Origin: Thiomonas sp. FB-6
GTDB lineage: Bacteria; Pseudomonadota; Gammaproteobacteria; Burkholderiales; Burkholderiaceae_C
NCBI RefSeq assembly: GCF_000377645.1
Contig: NZ_KB898496.1
Span: forward strand, 1 to 45,451
Reading direction: 5' to 3'
DNA length: 45,451 nt
Part shown: positions 1-7,138 of the stretch, piece by piece
How the letters are laid out: every line of letters begins with the position of its first letter
Numbering within the stretch: position 1 is the first letter of the stretch
Position numbers and translations under genes: made by a program
The notes under the pieces: model-generated
Told to the model about the DNA's origin: nothing
Database searches by the model: none
Seen by the model: the letters and a program-made list of their open reading frames with translations, nothing else

Positions 1-46
1 CTGAGGCGCGGCGCGGAACGAACAGCCAGGAACACGGAGACACGCA

Positions 47-1885
47 ATGGCGCAGATGCAGGTGAAGGTTCCCGACATCGGGGACTTCAAGGACGTGGAG
101 GTGATCGAGCTGCTGGTCAAGCCTGGGGACAGGATCCAGGCGGAGCAGTCGCTGATCACGGTGGAGAGCGACAAGGCGAGCATGGAGATACCGAGCAACG
201 CGGGCGGGGTGGTGAAGGCGCTGCTGGTCAAGCTCGGGGACAAGGTGAACGAGGGCACGCCGCTGCTGGAGCTGGAGGCCGAGGAGGGCGCGAGCGCGCC
301 GGCCGAGGCGGCGGCGCCGGCGGCCGGGCCTGCCGCGGCGCAGGCGCAGCAGCCTGCTGCGGCCCCGGCTGCGGCCGCGCCGGTCGCCGCGGCCGTACCG
401 GCTCCGGCCGGCAGCTACTCCGGCCCGGTGGACCATGAATGCGACGTGCTGGTGCTGGGCGCGGGGCCGGGAGGCTATTCGGCGGCCTTCCGCGCGGCCG
501 ATCTCGGGCTGAAAGTGGTGCTCGTGGAGCGCTACGCCACGCTGGGCGGCGTGTGCCTGAACGTGGGTTGCATTCCCAGCAAGGCGCTGCTGCACGTGGC
601 CGCGGTGGTCGACGAGGCGGCACACCTGGCCTCGGTGGGCATCGAGTTCGGCGCGCCCAAGGTCGACCGCAAGGTGCTGGCGGCGCACAAGGACAAGGTG
701 GTGGGCAAGCTCACCGGTGGCCTGGCCGGCATGGCCAAGGCGCGCAAGGTCACGGTGGTTCGCGGCAACGCCTCCTTCCTCGACCCTTTCCACGTGGAAG
801 TGCAGCTCACCCAGGGCAGCGGACGCGAGGCCGCGGGCGACGCGCAGCGCGTGCGCTTCAGCCGCGCCATCATCGCCGCCGGCAGCCAGGCCGTGCATCT
901 GCCTTTCCTGCCCGAGGATCCGCGGGTGGTGGACTCCACCGGCGCGCTGGCGCTGGGCGTGGAGCCGCGCAACATGCTGATCGTCGGCGGCGGCATCATC
1001 GGCCTGGAAATGGGTACCGTGTATTCCACGCTGGGCGCACGCCTGGACGTAGTGGAAATGCTCGACGGGCTGATGCCCGGCGCCGACCGCGACCTGGTGA
1101 AGGTCTGGCAGAAACTCAATGCGCCCCGCTTCGACCGCGTCATGCTCAAGACCCGCACCGTGGGCGCCGAGGCGCGCGACGACGGCATCTGGGTACGTTT
1201 CGAAGGCGAGGGCGCGCCGGCGCAGCCGCAGCGCTACGACCTGGTGCTGCAGGCGGTGGGACGTTCGCCCAACGGCAAGCGCATCGGCGCCGAGCGCGCG
1301 GGCGTGGCGGTGGATGAACGCGGCTTCATCCGCGTGGACGCGCAGATGCGCAGCAACGTGGCGCATATCCACGCCATCGGCGACATCGTCGGGCAGCCGA
1401 TGCTGGCCCACAAGGCGGTGCACGAAGGTCATGTGGCCGCCGAAGTCTGCGCCGGCGAGTTGCGCGGCGACGACGCGCTGGCGCGCAGCGCCTTCGACGC
1501 GCGGGTGATTCCGTCGGTGGCCTACACCGATCCGGAAATCGCCTGGGTGGGCCTGGGCGAGGACGAGGCGCGTGCCAAGGGCATCGCGGTCACCAAGGGG
1601 CTGTTCCCGTGGGCCGCCTCCGGGCGGGCCATCGCCAACGGGCGCGACGAAGGTTTCACCAAGCTGCTGTTCGACGCGCAGACCCACCGCATCGTCGGCG
1701 GCGGCATCGTCGGCACCCATGCGGGCGACCTGATCGGCGAGATCGCGCTGGCCATCGAGATGGGCGCGGACGCGGTGGACATCGGCCGCACCATCCACCC
1801 GCACCCCACGCTGGGCGAATCCATCGGCATGGCCGCCGAGGTGGCCGAGGGCAGTTGTACCGACCTGCCGCCGGCGCGACGTTAA
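47..1885 (+). CDS. lpdA: Dihydrolipoamide dehydrogenase with N-terminal lipoyl domain (pyruvate dehydrogenase E3)
   Basis: E3 flavoprotein that reoxidises dihydrolipoyl groups with NAD+, in the cytoplasm. The 612-residue product starts with a lipoyl domain (about 1-80, lipoylated Lys43 in SDKAS) and a long Ala/Pro hinge (about 83-122). The FAD site GAGPGG is near 138-143, and the redox disulfide is Cys170/Cys175 in CLNVGC. A second GGGIIG dinucleotide site follows, and the C-terminal HPHPTLGE segment supplies the catalytic His-Glu pair. A plain E3 is about 470 residues, so the lipoyl fusion explains the extra length; such fusions are typical of E3 in betaproteobacterial PDH operons. Bases 2-4 read TGA, which may be the stop of an upstream aceF. 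A GGAGA box lies 6 nt before the ATG. A second E3 without lipoyl domain sits in the OGDH operon at 18.5 kb. Confidence 0.95.
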   Translation: MAQMQVKVPDIGDFKDVEVIELLVKPGDRIQAEQSLITVESDKASMEIPSNAGGVVKALLVKLGDKVNEGTPLLELEAEEGASAPAEAAAPAAGPAAAQAQQPAAAPAAAAPVAAAVPAPAGSYSGPVDHECDVLVLGAGPGGYSAAFRAADLGLKVVLVERYATLGGVCLNVGCIPSKALLHVAAVVDEAAHLASVGIEFGAPKVDRKVLAAHKDKVVGKLTGGLAGMAKARKVTVVRGNASFLDPFHVEVQLTQGSGREAAGDAQRVRFSRAIIAAGSQAVHLPFLPEDPRVVDSTGALALGVEPRNMLIVGGGIIGLEMGTVYSTLGARLDVVEMLDGLMPGADRDLVKVWQKLNAPRFDRVMLKTRTVGAEARDDGIWVRFEGEGAPAQPQRYDLVLQAVGRSPNGKRIGAERAGVAVDERGFIRVDAQMRSNVAHIHAIGDIVGQPMLAHKAVHEGHVAAEVCAGELRGDDALARSAFDARVIPSVAYTDPEIAWVGLGEDEARAKGIAVTKGLFPWAASGRAIANGRDEGFTKLLFDAQTHRIVGGGIVGTHAGDLIGEIALAIEMGADAVDIGRTIHPHPTLGESIGMAAEVAEGSCTDLPPARR

Positions 1886-1895
1886 CCATGGCCGG

Positions 1896-1916
1896 GGGGC
1901 GGGCGCTGCCCGCCCC
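1896..1916. terminator. GC-rich hairpin after lpdA
   Basis: A 9-bp perfect stem (GGGGCGGGC, loop GCT, GCCCGCCCC) begins 10 nt after the lpdA stop. No T-run follows, so it is a weak terminator candidate that could also act as an mRNA 3' end stabiliser. Confidence 0.35.
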
Positions 1917-2003
1917 GGGGCTGCTCGGGTCGGTTTGCGGGGCAGCACCTTGCCCTGCGGCCCCACGCGCGGCGGCCGGGCGCTTGCGGCCGGCGCCGCG
2001 GGT

Positions 2004-2879
2004 TCAGGGGCGCGAGAGTTCCGAGGAAACCGGCTTGGGCAGCACGGCGCCGGCCATCAGCGCGGCCGTGGCCGGCGAGGCGCCGTCAGGGACCGCGTTG
2101 GACACCGGCATGCTCACGGAGGGCAGCTTCCTGCCCTGCGCGGCGTCTTGCTCGCGCAGCGAGGCGGCCTGGGCCGACGGCAGCAGCGGATCGGTGGCGC
2201 GGTTGATCAGGCGCCGGGCGCCATCGAAGCGCCGCGCCCAGTAGGGGCTGTCCAGGTTGGCGATCTGCACTTTCTCGCCCGGGCGGGGCGCGTGTACGAA
2301 CTGGCCGTTGCCGATGTAGATGCCCACGTGCGAGAAGGCGCGGCGCAGGGTGTTGAAAAACACCAGGTCGCCGGGGCGCAGTTCGTTTTCCGCCACTTTC
2401 TGGCCTTCTCGGCTTTGTTCGGCCGCGTTGTGGGGCAGTACCAGGCCCAGGGTTTCCTGGTAGACCCGGCGCACCAGGCCGGAGCAGTCGAAGCCACGCG
2501 AAGCGTGGTCGCCGCCATACTTGTAGCGCACGCCGAGGAAGCTCAGGGTGTTGAGCACCAGCTGCGAGGTGCGCGACGAGACTTCGTGCACCACGTGCTG
2601 CTGCTGCCACCAGCTCCGGACCTCGCCTTCGGGCCCTTCCTGCTCGGGCAGTGCGGCGGCCGGCGGGTTCGGCTGTTGCTGGGCGCGCGCGATGATGCCC
2701 GCCAGTCGGGCGTCGTCCAACGCGGCTTCGGCGGCGGCCGGGGCCGAGGCCGCGACCCCGGGAGCCGGCGCGGCCCAGGCCGCCGGCACGCAGCAGCCCG
2801 CCAGCACGGCCATGCCCGCCAGCGTGTGGCGCAGCGTGGACGGGCGAGTGGCGTCGAGGCGGAAGGCGGACCGGCGCAT
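2004..2879 (-). CDS. NlpC/P60 family peptidoglycan endopeptidase
   Basis: Predicted exported cell-wall hydrolase that cuts peptide bonds in peptidoglycan stems. The 291-residue product has an N-terminal hydrophobic export signal (about 17-37, ending AAWA) and an Ala-rich linker. The NlpC/P60 domain covers about 108-220: YKYGG, catalytic Cys132 in GFDCSG, His184 in FSHVGIYIG and His196 in FVHAP. The C-terminal 70 residues are low-complexity with no recognised domain. It is convergent with lpdA across 118 bp. The two Cys at 29-30 lie in an AVLAGCC context, so a lipoprotein signal is possible as an alternative to a cleaved one. Its physiological role (growth, division or separation) cannot be read from the sequence. 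Confidence 0.88.
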   Translation of the reverse strand: MRRSAFRLDATRPSTLRHTLAGMAVLAGCCVPAAWAAPAPGVAASAPAAAEAALDDARLAGIIARAQQQPNPPAAALPEQEGPEGEVRSWWQQQHVVHEVSSRTSQLVLNTLSFLGVRYKYGGDHASRGFDCSGLVRRVYQETLGLVLPHNAAEQSREGQKVAENELRPGDLVFFNTLRRAFSHVGIYIGNGQFVHAPRPGEKVQIANLDSPYWARRFDGARRLINRATDPLLPSAQAASLREQDAAQGRKLPSVSMPVSNAVPDGASPATAALMAGAVLPKPVSSELSRP

Positions 2880-2904
2880 GAGGGGGGCGGGCGGGACGGC
2901 GGGA

Positions 2905-2940
2905 CGAATGGGGCTTGCTGCGCGAATGGGGCTTGCTGCG
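2905..2940. repeat. Perfect 18-bp tandem duplication
   Basis: The unit CGAATGGGGCTTGCTGCG occurs twice, back to back (2905-2922 and 2923-2940), just upstream of the nlpC/P60 start. The rest of 2941-3110 holds no convincing gene. The duplication lies where the promoter of the minus-strand gene would be, but I see no clear promoter boxes. Confidence 0.85.
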
Positions 2941-3110
2941 GAATCGGGACCCCGCCCGGGAACCCACGCGAATGCGGGGGGTCTTCAGGGGGTTTTTCCC
3001 AGTACGCGAATGTAACGGCCACCACGAAGGCACGTCAACATCCCTCGGCGAAGGCCCGCCCGGACAGGGGTATCCGCCCGAGCCGCCGTCGCGACGAGCC
3101 CCCCGCACGA

Positions 3111-3129
3111 GCCTCGGCGAGGCGTTTTT
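3111..3129 (+). terminator. Short terminator-like hairpin
   Basis: GCCTC-GGC-GAGGC followed by GTTTTT, directly in front of the MITE-like element. No plus-strand gene ends here, so it may be a remnant or chance. It reads as a terminator only on the plus strand. Confidence 0.3.
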
Positions 3130-3134
3130 GCTAG

Positions 3135-3402
3135 TGTCCTGTCCCGCTAATCACTGTCATTTCGCTGGGCCGTATCGGGGCCCAGGCAAGGCGCGGGCGC
3201 GGGTCCAGGCTTTACGCCTGGCCCCGTGGCCGCAACGCAGCATGGGCCCCGATACGGCCCAGCCCGAAGGGTTCGGCGCCTGCGGGGCCCTCGCCGGCCG
3301 CCCGCACAGGGTCCAGACGTCCAGTCTGAACCCTGTGCGGGCAACCGACGATCGCTCCCGCAGGCACGCGAACGAAATGCCAGTTATTAGCGGGACAGAA
3401 CA
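3135..3402. mobile_element. 268-bp MITE-like non-autonomous element
   Basis: The terminal inverted repeats are 30 bp long (3135-3164 and 3373-3402) and match at 27 of 30 positions; both begin TGT(C/T)CTGTCCCGCTAAT when read inward. CTAG stands immediately outside on each side (3131-3134 and 3403-3406), consistent with a 4-bp target duplication. The interior has a perfect 20-bp inverted repeat (3165-3184 with 3243-3262), a hairpin at 3205-3221 (CCAGGC/GCCTGG) and a 12-bp perfect inverted repeat (3301-3312 with 3330-3341) that encloses a further CAGAC/GTCTG stem. There is no transposase gene. I do not recognise the parent insertion sequence. It separates nlpC/P60 from acuI and ends 37 bp before the acuI start. 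Confidence 0.75.
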
Positions 3403-3439
3403 CTAGGCTCGGGCCTGCATTTCCCACGAAGGAGGCCCC

Positions 3440-4417
3440 ATGTTTCGTGCGTGGTTGCTCGACAGGCCCGGCGGAAGCTTCCAGGCGAGCCTGCAGGAGA
3501 TCGACGAGTCGCGGCTGCCGGAGGCGGACGTGCTGGTGCAGGTCTCGCACTCGACCCTCAACTACAAGGACGCGCTGGCGCTGACCGACCGCGCGCCGGT
3601 GGTGCGCAAGTGGCCGATGGTGCCTGGAATCGACGGTGCCGGCATCGTGCTGGAAAGCCGCCACGCGGCCTGGAAACCCGGCGATCGCTGGATTCTCAAC
3701 GGTTGGGGCGTGGGCGAGACGCATTGGGGCTGCCTGGCCGAGCGCGCGAGCCTGCGCGGCGACTGGCTGGTGCCGCTGCCGGCGCGCTTCGACACCCGCC
3801 AGGCCATGATCCTGGGGACCGCCGGCTACACCGCGATGCTGTGCGTGCAGGCGATCGCCGCGCGCGGGCTGCGCCCCTCGGACGGCGAGGTGCTGGTCAC
3901 CGGAGCTACCGGCGGGGTCGGCAGCGTCGCGGTGGCCTTGCTGGCGCGCCGCGGCTGGAAGGTCGCGGCGCTCACCGGCAAGGCCTCCCAGGAAGCCTAC
4001 CTGCGCTCGCTGGGCGCCGCCGAGGTGCTGGAGCGCGCGGCCTACGCACAGCCCGGCAAGCCCTTGCAGAAGGAGCGCTGGGCCGCGGTGGTGGACACCG
4101 CCGGCAGCCACATCCTGGCCAACGCCTGTGCGCAGATGCGCTGGGGCGGCGTGGTGGCGGCCTGCGGGCTCGCCCAGGGCATGGACTTTCCGGCTTCGGT
4201 CGCGCCCTTCATCCTGCGCAACGTCACGCTGGCCGGCATCGACAGCGTGATGCAGCCGGCGCCCGCGCGCCGCGCCGCCTGGGCCGCGCTGGCGGAGGAG
4301 ATCGACGCCGCGCAGATCGAGGCGATGGCGCGGGACCTGCGCCTGGACCAGGTGCTCGACGCGGCGCACGAGCTGATGGAAGGCCGGTCCCGCGGGCGCG
4401 CCGTGGTAAGCGTCTGA
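3440..4417 (+). CDS. acuI: Acryloyl-CoA reductase (AcuI/YhdH family)
   Basis: Medium-chain zinc-free dehydrogenase/reductase, 325 residues, predicted to reduce acryloyl-CoA to propionyl-CoA with NADPH in the cytoplasm. The N-terminal GroES-like half carries STLNYKDALA and the MVPGIDGAG motif. The NADPH fold holds TGATGGVGSVAV (about 154-165). The C-terminal RAAWAAL and RGRAVVSV motifs are typical of the YhdH/AcuI group. A strong AAGGAGG box lies 4 nt before the ATG. prpE follows 167 bp downstream on the same strand, so the two probably handle C3-CoA compounds together, removing reactive acryloyl-CoA. Substrate choice is inferred from family resemblance; a general quinone-type reductase is the alternative. 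Confidence 0.88.
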   Translation: MFRAWLLDRPGGSFQASLQEIDESRLPEADVLVQVSHSTLNYKDALALTDRAPVVRKWPMVPGIDGAGIVLESRHAAWKPGDRWILNGWGVGETHWGCLAERASLRGDWLVPLPARFDTRQAMILGTAGYTAMLCVQAIAARGLRPSDGEVLVTGATGGVGSVAVALLARRGWKVAALTGKASQEAYLRSLGAAEVLERAAYAQPGKPLQKERWAAVVDTAGSHILANACAQMRWGGVVAACGLAQGMDFPASVAPFILRNVTLAGIDSVMQPAPARRAAWAALAEEIDAAQIEAMARDLRLDQVLDAAHELMEGRSRGRAVVSV

Positions 4418-4584
4418 GGCGGGTCCGCCGCAGGGCCGGGGCCGCCGGGCGTCCGCTGGTCAGGGTCCTGTCAGGTGGGGCTTCTACGGTGCGGCAAGCG
4501 GCCGGGCGCAGACCCGGCGCAGGGGATTGCGGGAGCGCGGCGGCTGCTCCGCCGCGACGCGAATCCCGACCCCAGGAGACAGCG

Positions 4585-6483
4585 ATGGCGGACTACAGCG
4601 AATATCACCGGCGCTCGGTCGAGCAGCCGCGGGAGTTCTGGGCCGAGAAGGCGAGCCTGATCGATTGGCATCGCCCCTTCGGGCAGGTGCTGGACGACAG
4701 CCGCAGGCCTTTCGCGGCGTGGTTCCCGGGCGGCCTGACCAACCTGTGCCACAACGCGGTGGACCGTCACCTCGCCGCGCGCGGCGCGCAGCCCGCGCTG
4801 GTGTGGGAGTCCACCGAGGTGGAACGCAGCCGCAGCTACAGCTATGCCGAGCTGCACCGGGAGGTGCAGCGCATGGCGGCGATCCTGCTGCGCCACGGCG
4901 TGGTCCAGGGCGACCGCGTGCTGATCTACATGCCCATGATTCCCGAGGCGGTGTTCGCGATGCTCGCCTGCGCGCGCATCGGCGCGATCCACTCGGTGGT
5001 GTTCGGCGGCTTCGCCGCGCTCAGCCTGGCCACGCGCATCGACGACGCCACGCCCAAGCTGGTGATCAGCAGCGATGCCGGCTCGCGCGCGGGGCGCGTG
5101 GTGCCCTACAAGCCGCTGCTCGACGAGGCGATCGAGCGCGCCGCGCACAAGCCGCAGCGGGTGCTGATGATCGACCGCGGGCTGCAGCCCTTCGCGGCGC
5201 GGCCCGGGCGCGACCTCGACTACGCCGCCGAACGCGCGGCGGTGGGCGAGCCCGAGGTGCCCTGCACCTGGGTGGATTCCACCCACCCGAGCTACATCCT
5301 CTACACCTCGGGAACCACCGGGCGGCCCAAGGGCGTGCAGCGCGACACCGGAGGCTACGCGGTGGCGCTGGCCACGTCGATGCGCGACGTCTTCTGCGGC
5401 AGCCCCGGGGGCACCTACTTCTGCACCAGCGACATCGGCTGGGTGGTGGGGCACAGCTACATCGTGTACGGGCCGCTGATCCACGGCATGACCACGGTGC
5501 TGTACGAGGGTACGCCGGTGCGCCCGGACGCCGGCATCCTGTGGCGCCTGGCCGAGAAGCACCGGGCGCAGGTCATGTTCTCCTCGCCCACCGCGGTGCG
5601 GGTGCTGAAAAAGTTCGACACCGCGTTCATGCGCGAGCGCGACCTGTCCGCGCTGGAACGACTGTTCCTGGCCGGCGAACCGCTGGACGAGCCCACCGCG
5701 AGCTGGATCGCCGAGGCGCTGGGCAAGCCGGTGGTGGACAACTACTGGCAGACCGAGACGGGCTGGCCGATCCTGGGGATTCCCGCCGGGGTGCAGGCCC
5801 TGGCTCCCAAGCCGGGTTCGCCCGGCGTGGCCATGCCCGGCTACAAGGTGGGCATTCTCGACGAGCTCAGCGGCGAGCCGGTGGCTCCGGGGAACAAGGG
5901 CGTGCTGGCCCTCGAATGGCCGTTGCCGCCAGGGTGCATGCAAACGGTGTGGGGCGACGACAAGCGCTTCGTCGACACCTACTGGTCCACCTTCCCGACG
6001 CGCCAGGTGTACTCCACCTTCGACTGGGGCGTGGCCGACGAACAGGGCTACGTCACCATCCTCGGGCGCACCGACGACGTGATCAATGTCGCCGGGCACC
6101 GGCTGGGCACGCGCGAGATCGAGGAAAGCATCTCCAGCCACGCCGCCGTGGCGGAAGTGGCGGTGGTCGGCGCGGCCGACGAGCTCAAGGGCCAGCAGGC
6201 CGTGGCCTTCGTCGTGCCCCGCGACGCGGCGCGCGCGGCCAGCGCCGAGGCGCGCGCCGAGCTGGCGGCGCAGATCATGCAGACCGTGCAGGTGCAGCTG
6301 GGCGCGGTGGCGCGTCCGGCGCGGGTGCTGTTCGTGTCCATGCTGCCCAAGACCCGCTCGGGCAAGCTGCTGCGGCGCTCCATCCAGGCGCTGTGCGAGC
6401 AGCGCGCGCCGGGCGACCTGACCACGCTGGAAGACCCGGCGGCGCTGGAGCAGATCCGCGCGGCCCTGGCCGAGCAGCCCTGA
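4585..6483 (+). CDS. prpE: Propionyl-CoA synthetase
   Basis: AMP-forming acyl-CoA synthetase of 632 residues that activates propionate (and probably acetate or acrylate less well) with ATP and CoA. The sequence shows the AMP-binding signature YTSGTTGRPKGV, the NYWQTETG motif, the hinge region GRTDDVINVAGHRLGT and the C-terminal PKTRSGKLLRR with the Lys that is acetylated in this family. The AALSLATRIDDA and GHSYIVYGPLI stretches resemble PrpE more than AcsA. The start is the ATG preceded by CCAGGAGA; a reading frame open further upstream overlaps acuI and is not used. The pairing with acuI suggests C3 acid use. Confidence 0.92.
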   Translation: MADYSEYHRRSVEQPREFWAEKASLIDWHRPFGQVLDDSRRPFAAWFPGGLTNLCHNAVDRHLAARGAQPALVWESTEVERSRSYSYAELHREVQRMAAILLRHGVVQGDRVLIYMPMIPEAVFAMLACARIGAIHSVVFGGFAALSLATRIDDATPKLVISSDAGSRAGRVVPYKPLLDEAIERAAHKPQRVLMIDRGLQPFAARPGRDLDYAAERAAVGEPEVPCTWVDSTHPSYILYTSGTTGRPKGVQRDTGGYAVALATSMRDVFCGSPGGTYFCTSDIGWVVGHSYIVYGPLIHGMTTVLYEGTPVRPDAGILWRLAEKHRAQVMFSSPTAVRVLKKFDTAFMRERDLSALERLFLAGEPLDEPTASWIAEALGKPVVDNYWQTETGWPILGIPAGVQALAPKPGSPGVAMPGYKVGILDELSGEPVAPGNKGVLALEWPLPPGCMQTVWGDDKRFVDTYWSTFPTRQVYSTFDWGVADEQGYVTILGRTDDVINVAGHRLGTREIEESISSHAAVAEVAVVGAADELKGQQAVAFVVPRDAARAASAEARAELAAQIMQTVQVQLGAVARPARVLFVSMLPKTRSGKLLRRSIQALCEQRAPGDLTTLEDPAALEQIRAALAEQP

Positions 6484-6651
6484 GCCCGCCCGGGCCCGCT
6501 TCGCCGCGGGATGGCGGCGGGCCCTGCCGGCCCGTGGCTCCGGCCTGAACCGTGCTTTGCGGCCCGGCTGCGCCAGGCCGGGCCTGTACGCTTTCTTGCG
6601 CTGGATCGCTTCTTTCCCACCATCCCTAGGGAAAGCACTATGCGACGCCAC

Positions 6652-6679
6652 TGGACGGACGCGCCCTCTATCCTACAAT
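6652..6679 (+). promoter_or_regulatory. Predicted sox promoter (sigma-70 type)
   Basis: A -10 hexamer TACAAT (6674-6679) stands 16 nt after a weak -35 TGGACG (6652-6657), in an AT-richer island within GC-rich DNA. The start site would fall near 6686, inside the dyad at 6682-6697, giving a leader of about 34 nt before arsR/soxR. The rest of 6484-6650 shows only GC-rich sequence with no gene. Confidence 0.55.
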
Positions 6680-6681
6680 TC

Positions 6682-6697
6682 ATAAGTCCTTGCTTAT
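6682..6697. promoter_or_regulatory. ArsR-type operator dyad at the sox promoter
   Basis: ATAAG-TCCTTG-CTTAT is a perfect 5-bp inverted repeat with a 6-bp centre. It lies 3 bp after the -10 box and 23 bp before the regulator's ATG. This is the usual type and place of an ArsR-family repressor site that blocks its own promoter. That the downstream regulator binds here is inference. Confidence 0.6.
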
Positions 6698-6719
6698 ACG
6701 CAAATCCTATTAAACACTG

Positions 6720-7109
6720 ATGTCCACCCCGGCCCACTCCCCCCAGCTGCTCGGAGACGACTCCGACGCGCAGGCCGCCGAACGGGTGTTCGATTCCGCG
6801 GCCGAGTTGTTCGGCGTGCTGGCCACTCCGCTGCGGCTGCGCATCCTGAACGCGATCTGCACCCACGAGAAAAGCGTGGGGGACATCATGGAATCCGTGG
6901 AATCCACGCAGCCCAACGTGTCCCAGCACCTGAAGGTGCTGTACCAGGCGGGCATCGTGGCCAAGCGGCGCGTAGGCAATCAGATTCATTACCGGGTGCA
7001 AAGCGAGAAGGCGGTTCAGCTGTGCCGCACCGTGTGCACCCAGATCGCGATCGAACTGGACGACCCGGATTCGGTTTCGCAATCCGAGCGCCTGGCCCGG
7101 CGCACCTAG
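6720..7109 (+). CDS. soxR: ArsR-family repressor of the sox cluster (SoxR type)
   Basis: Winged-helix ArsR/SmtB regulator, 129 residues, predicted to repress the sox operon until a sulfur signal appears. The helix-turn-helix is at about 54-80 (SVGDIMESVESTQPNVSQHL) and the wing at RRVGNQIHYRV. Cys47 ends the second helix region (LNAIC) and Cys102/Cys106 lie in the C-terminal helix (LCRTVC). Paired Cys in these helices are what persulfide-sensing relatives such as SqrR and BigR use, although Cys47 sits about one helical turn later than the usual ILC position. Classical ArsR metal motifs (ELCVCDL) are absent. No clear ribosome site precedes the ATG. soxC follows after 29 bp, so the gene is probably first in the operon. 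Confidence 0.85.
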   Translation: MSTPAHSPQLLGDDSDAQAAERVFDSAAELFGVLATPLRLRILNAICTHEKSVGDIMESVESTQPNVSQHLKVLYQAGIVAKRRVGNQIHYRVQSEKAVQLCRTVCTQIAIELDDPDSVSQSERLARRT

Positions 7110-7138
7110 GTACCTACAGCCAACCAGCGAGTACGAGG

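Noticed and set aside
3135-3402. Assignment of the MITE-like ends to the IS5 family because of the CTAG (YTAR-like) target
   Set aside because: The target size fits, but the terminal repeat sequence does not match the IS5 ends I remember, so no family was named.
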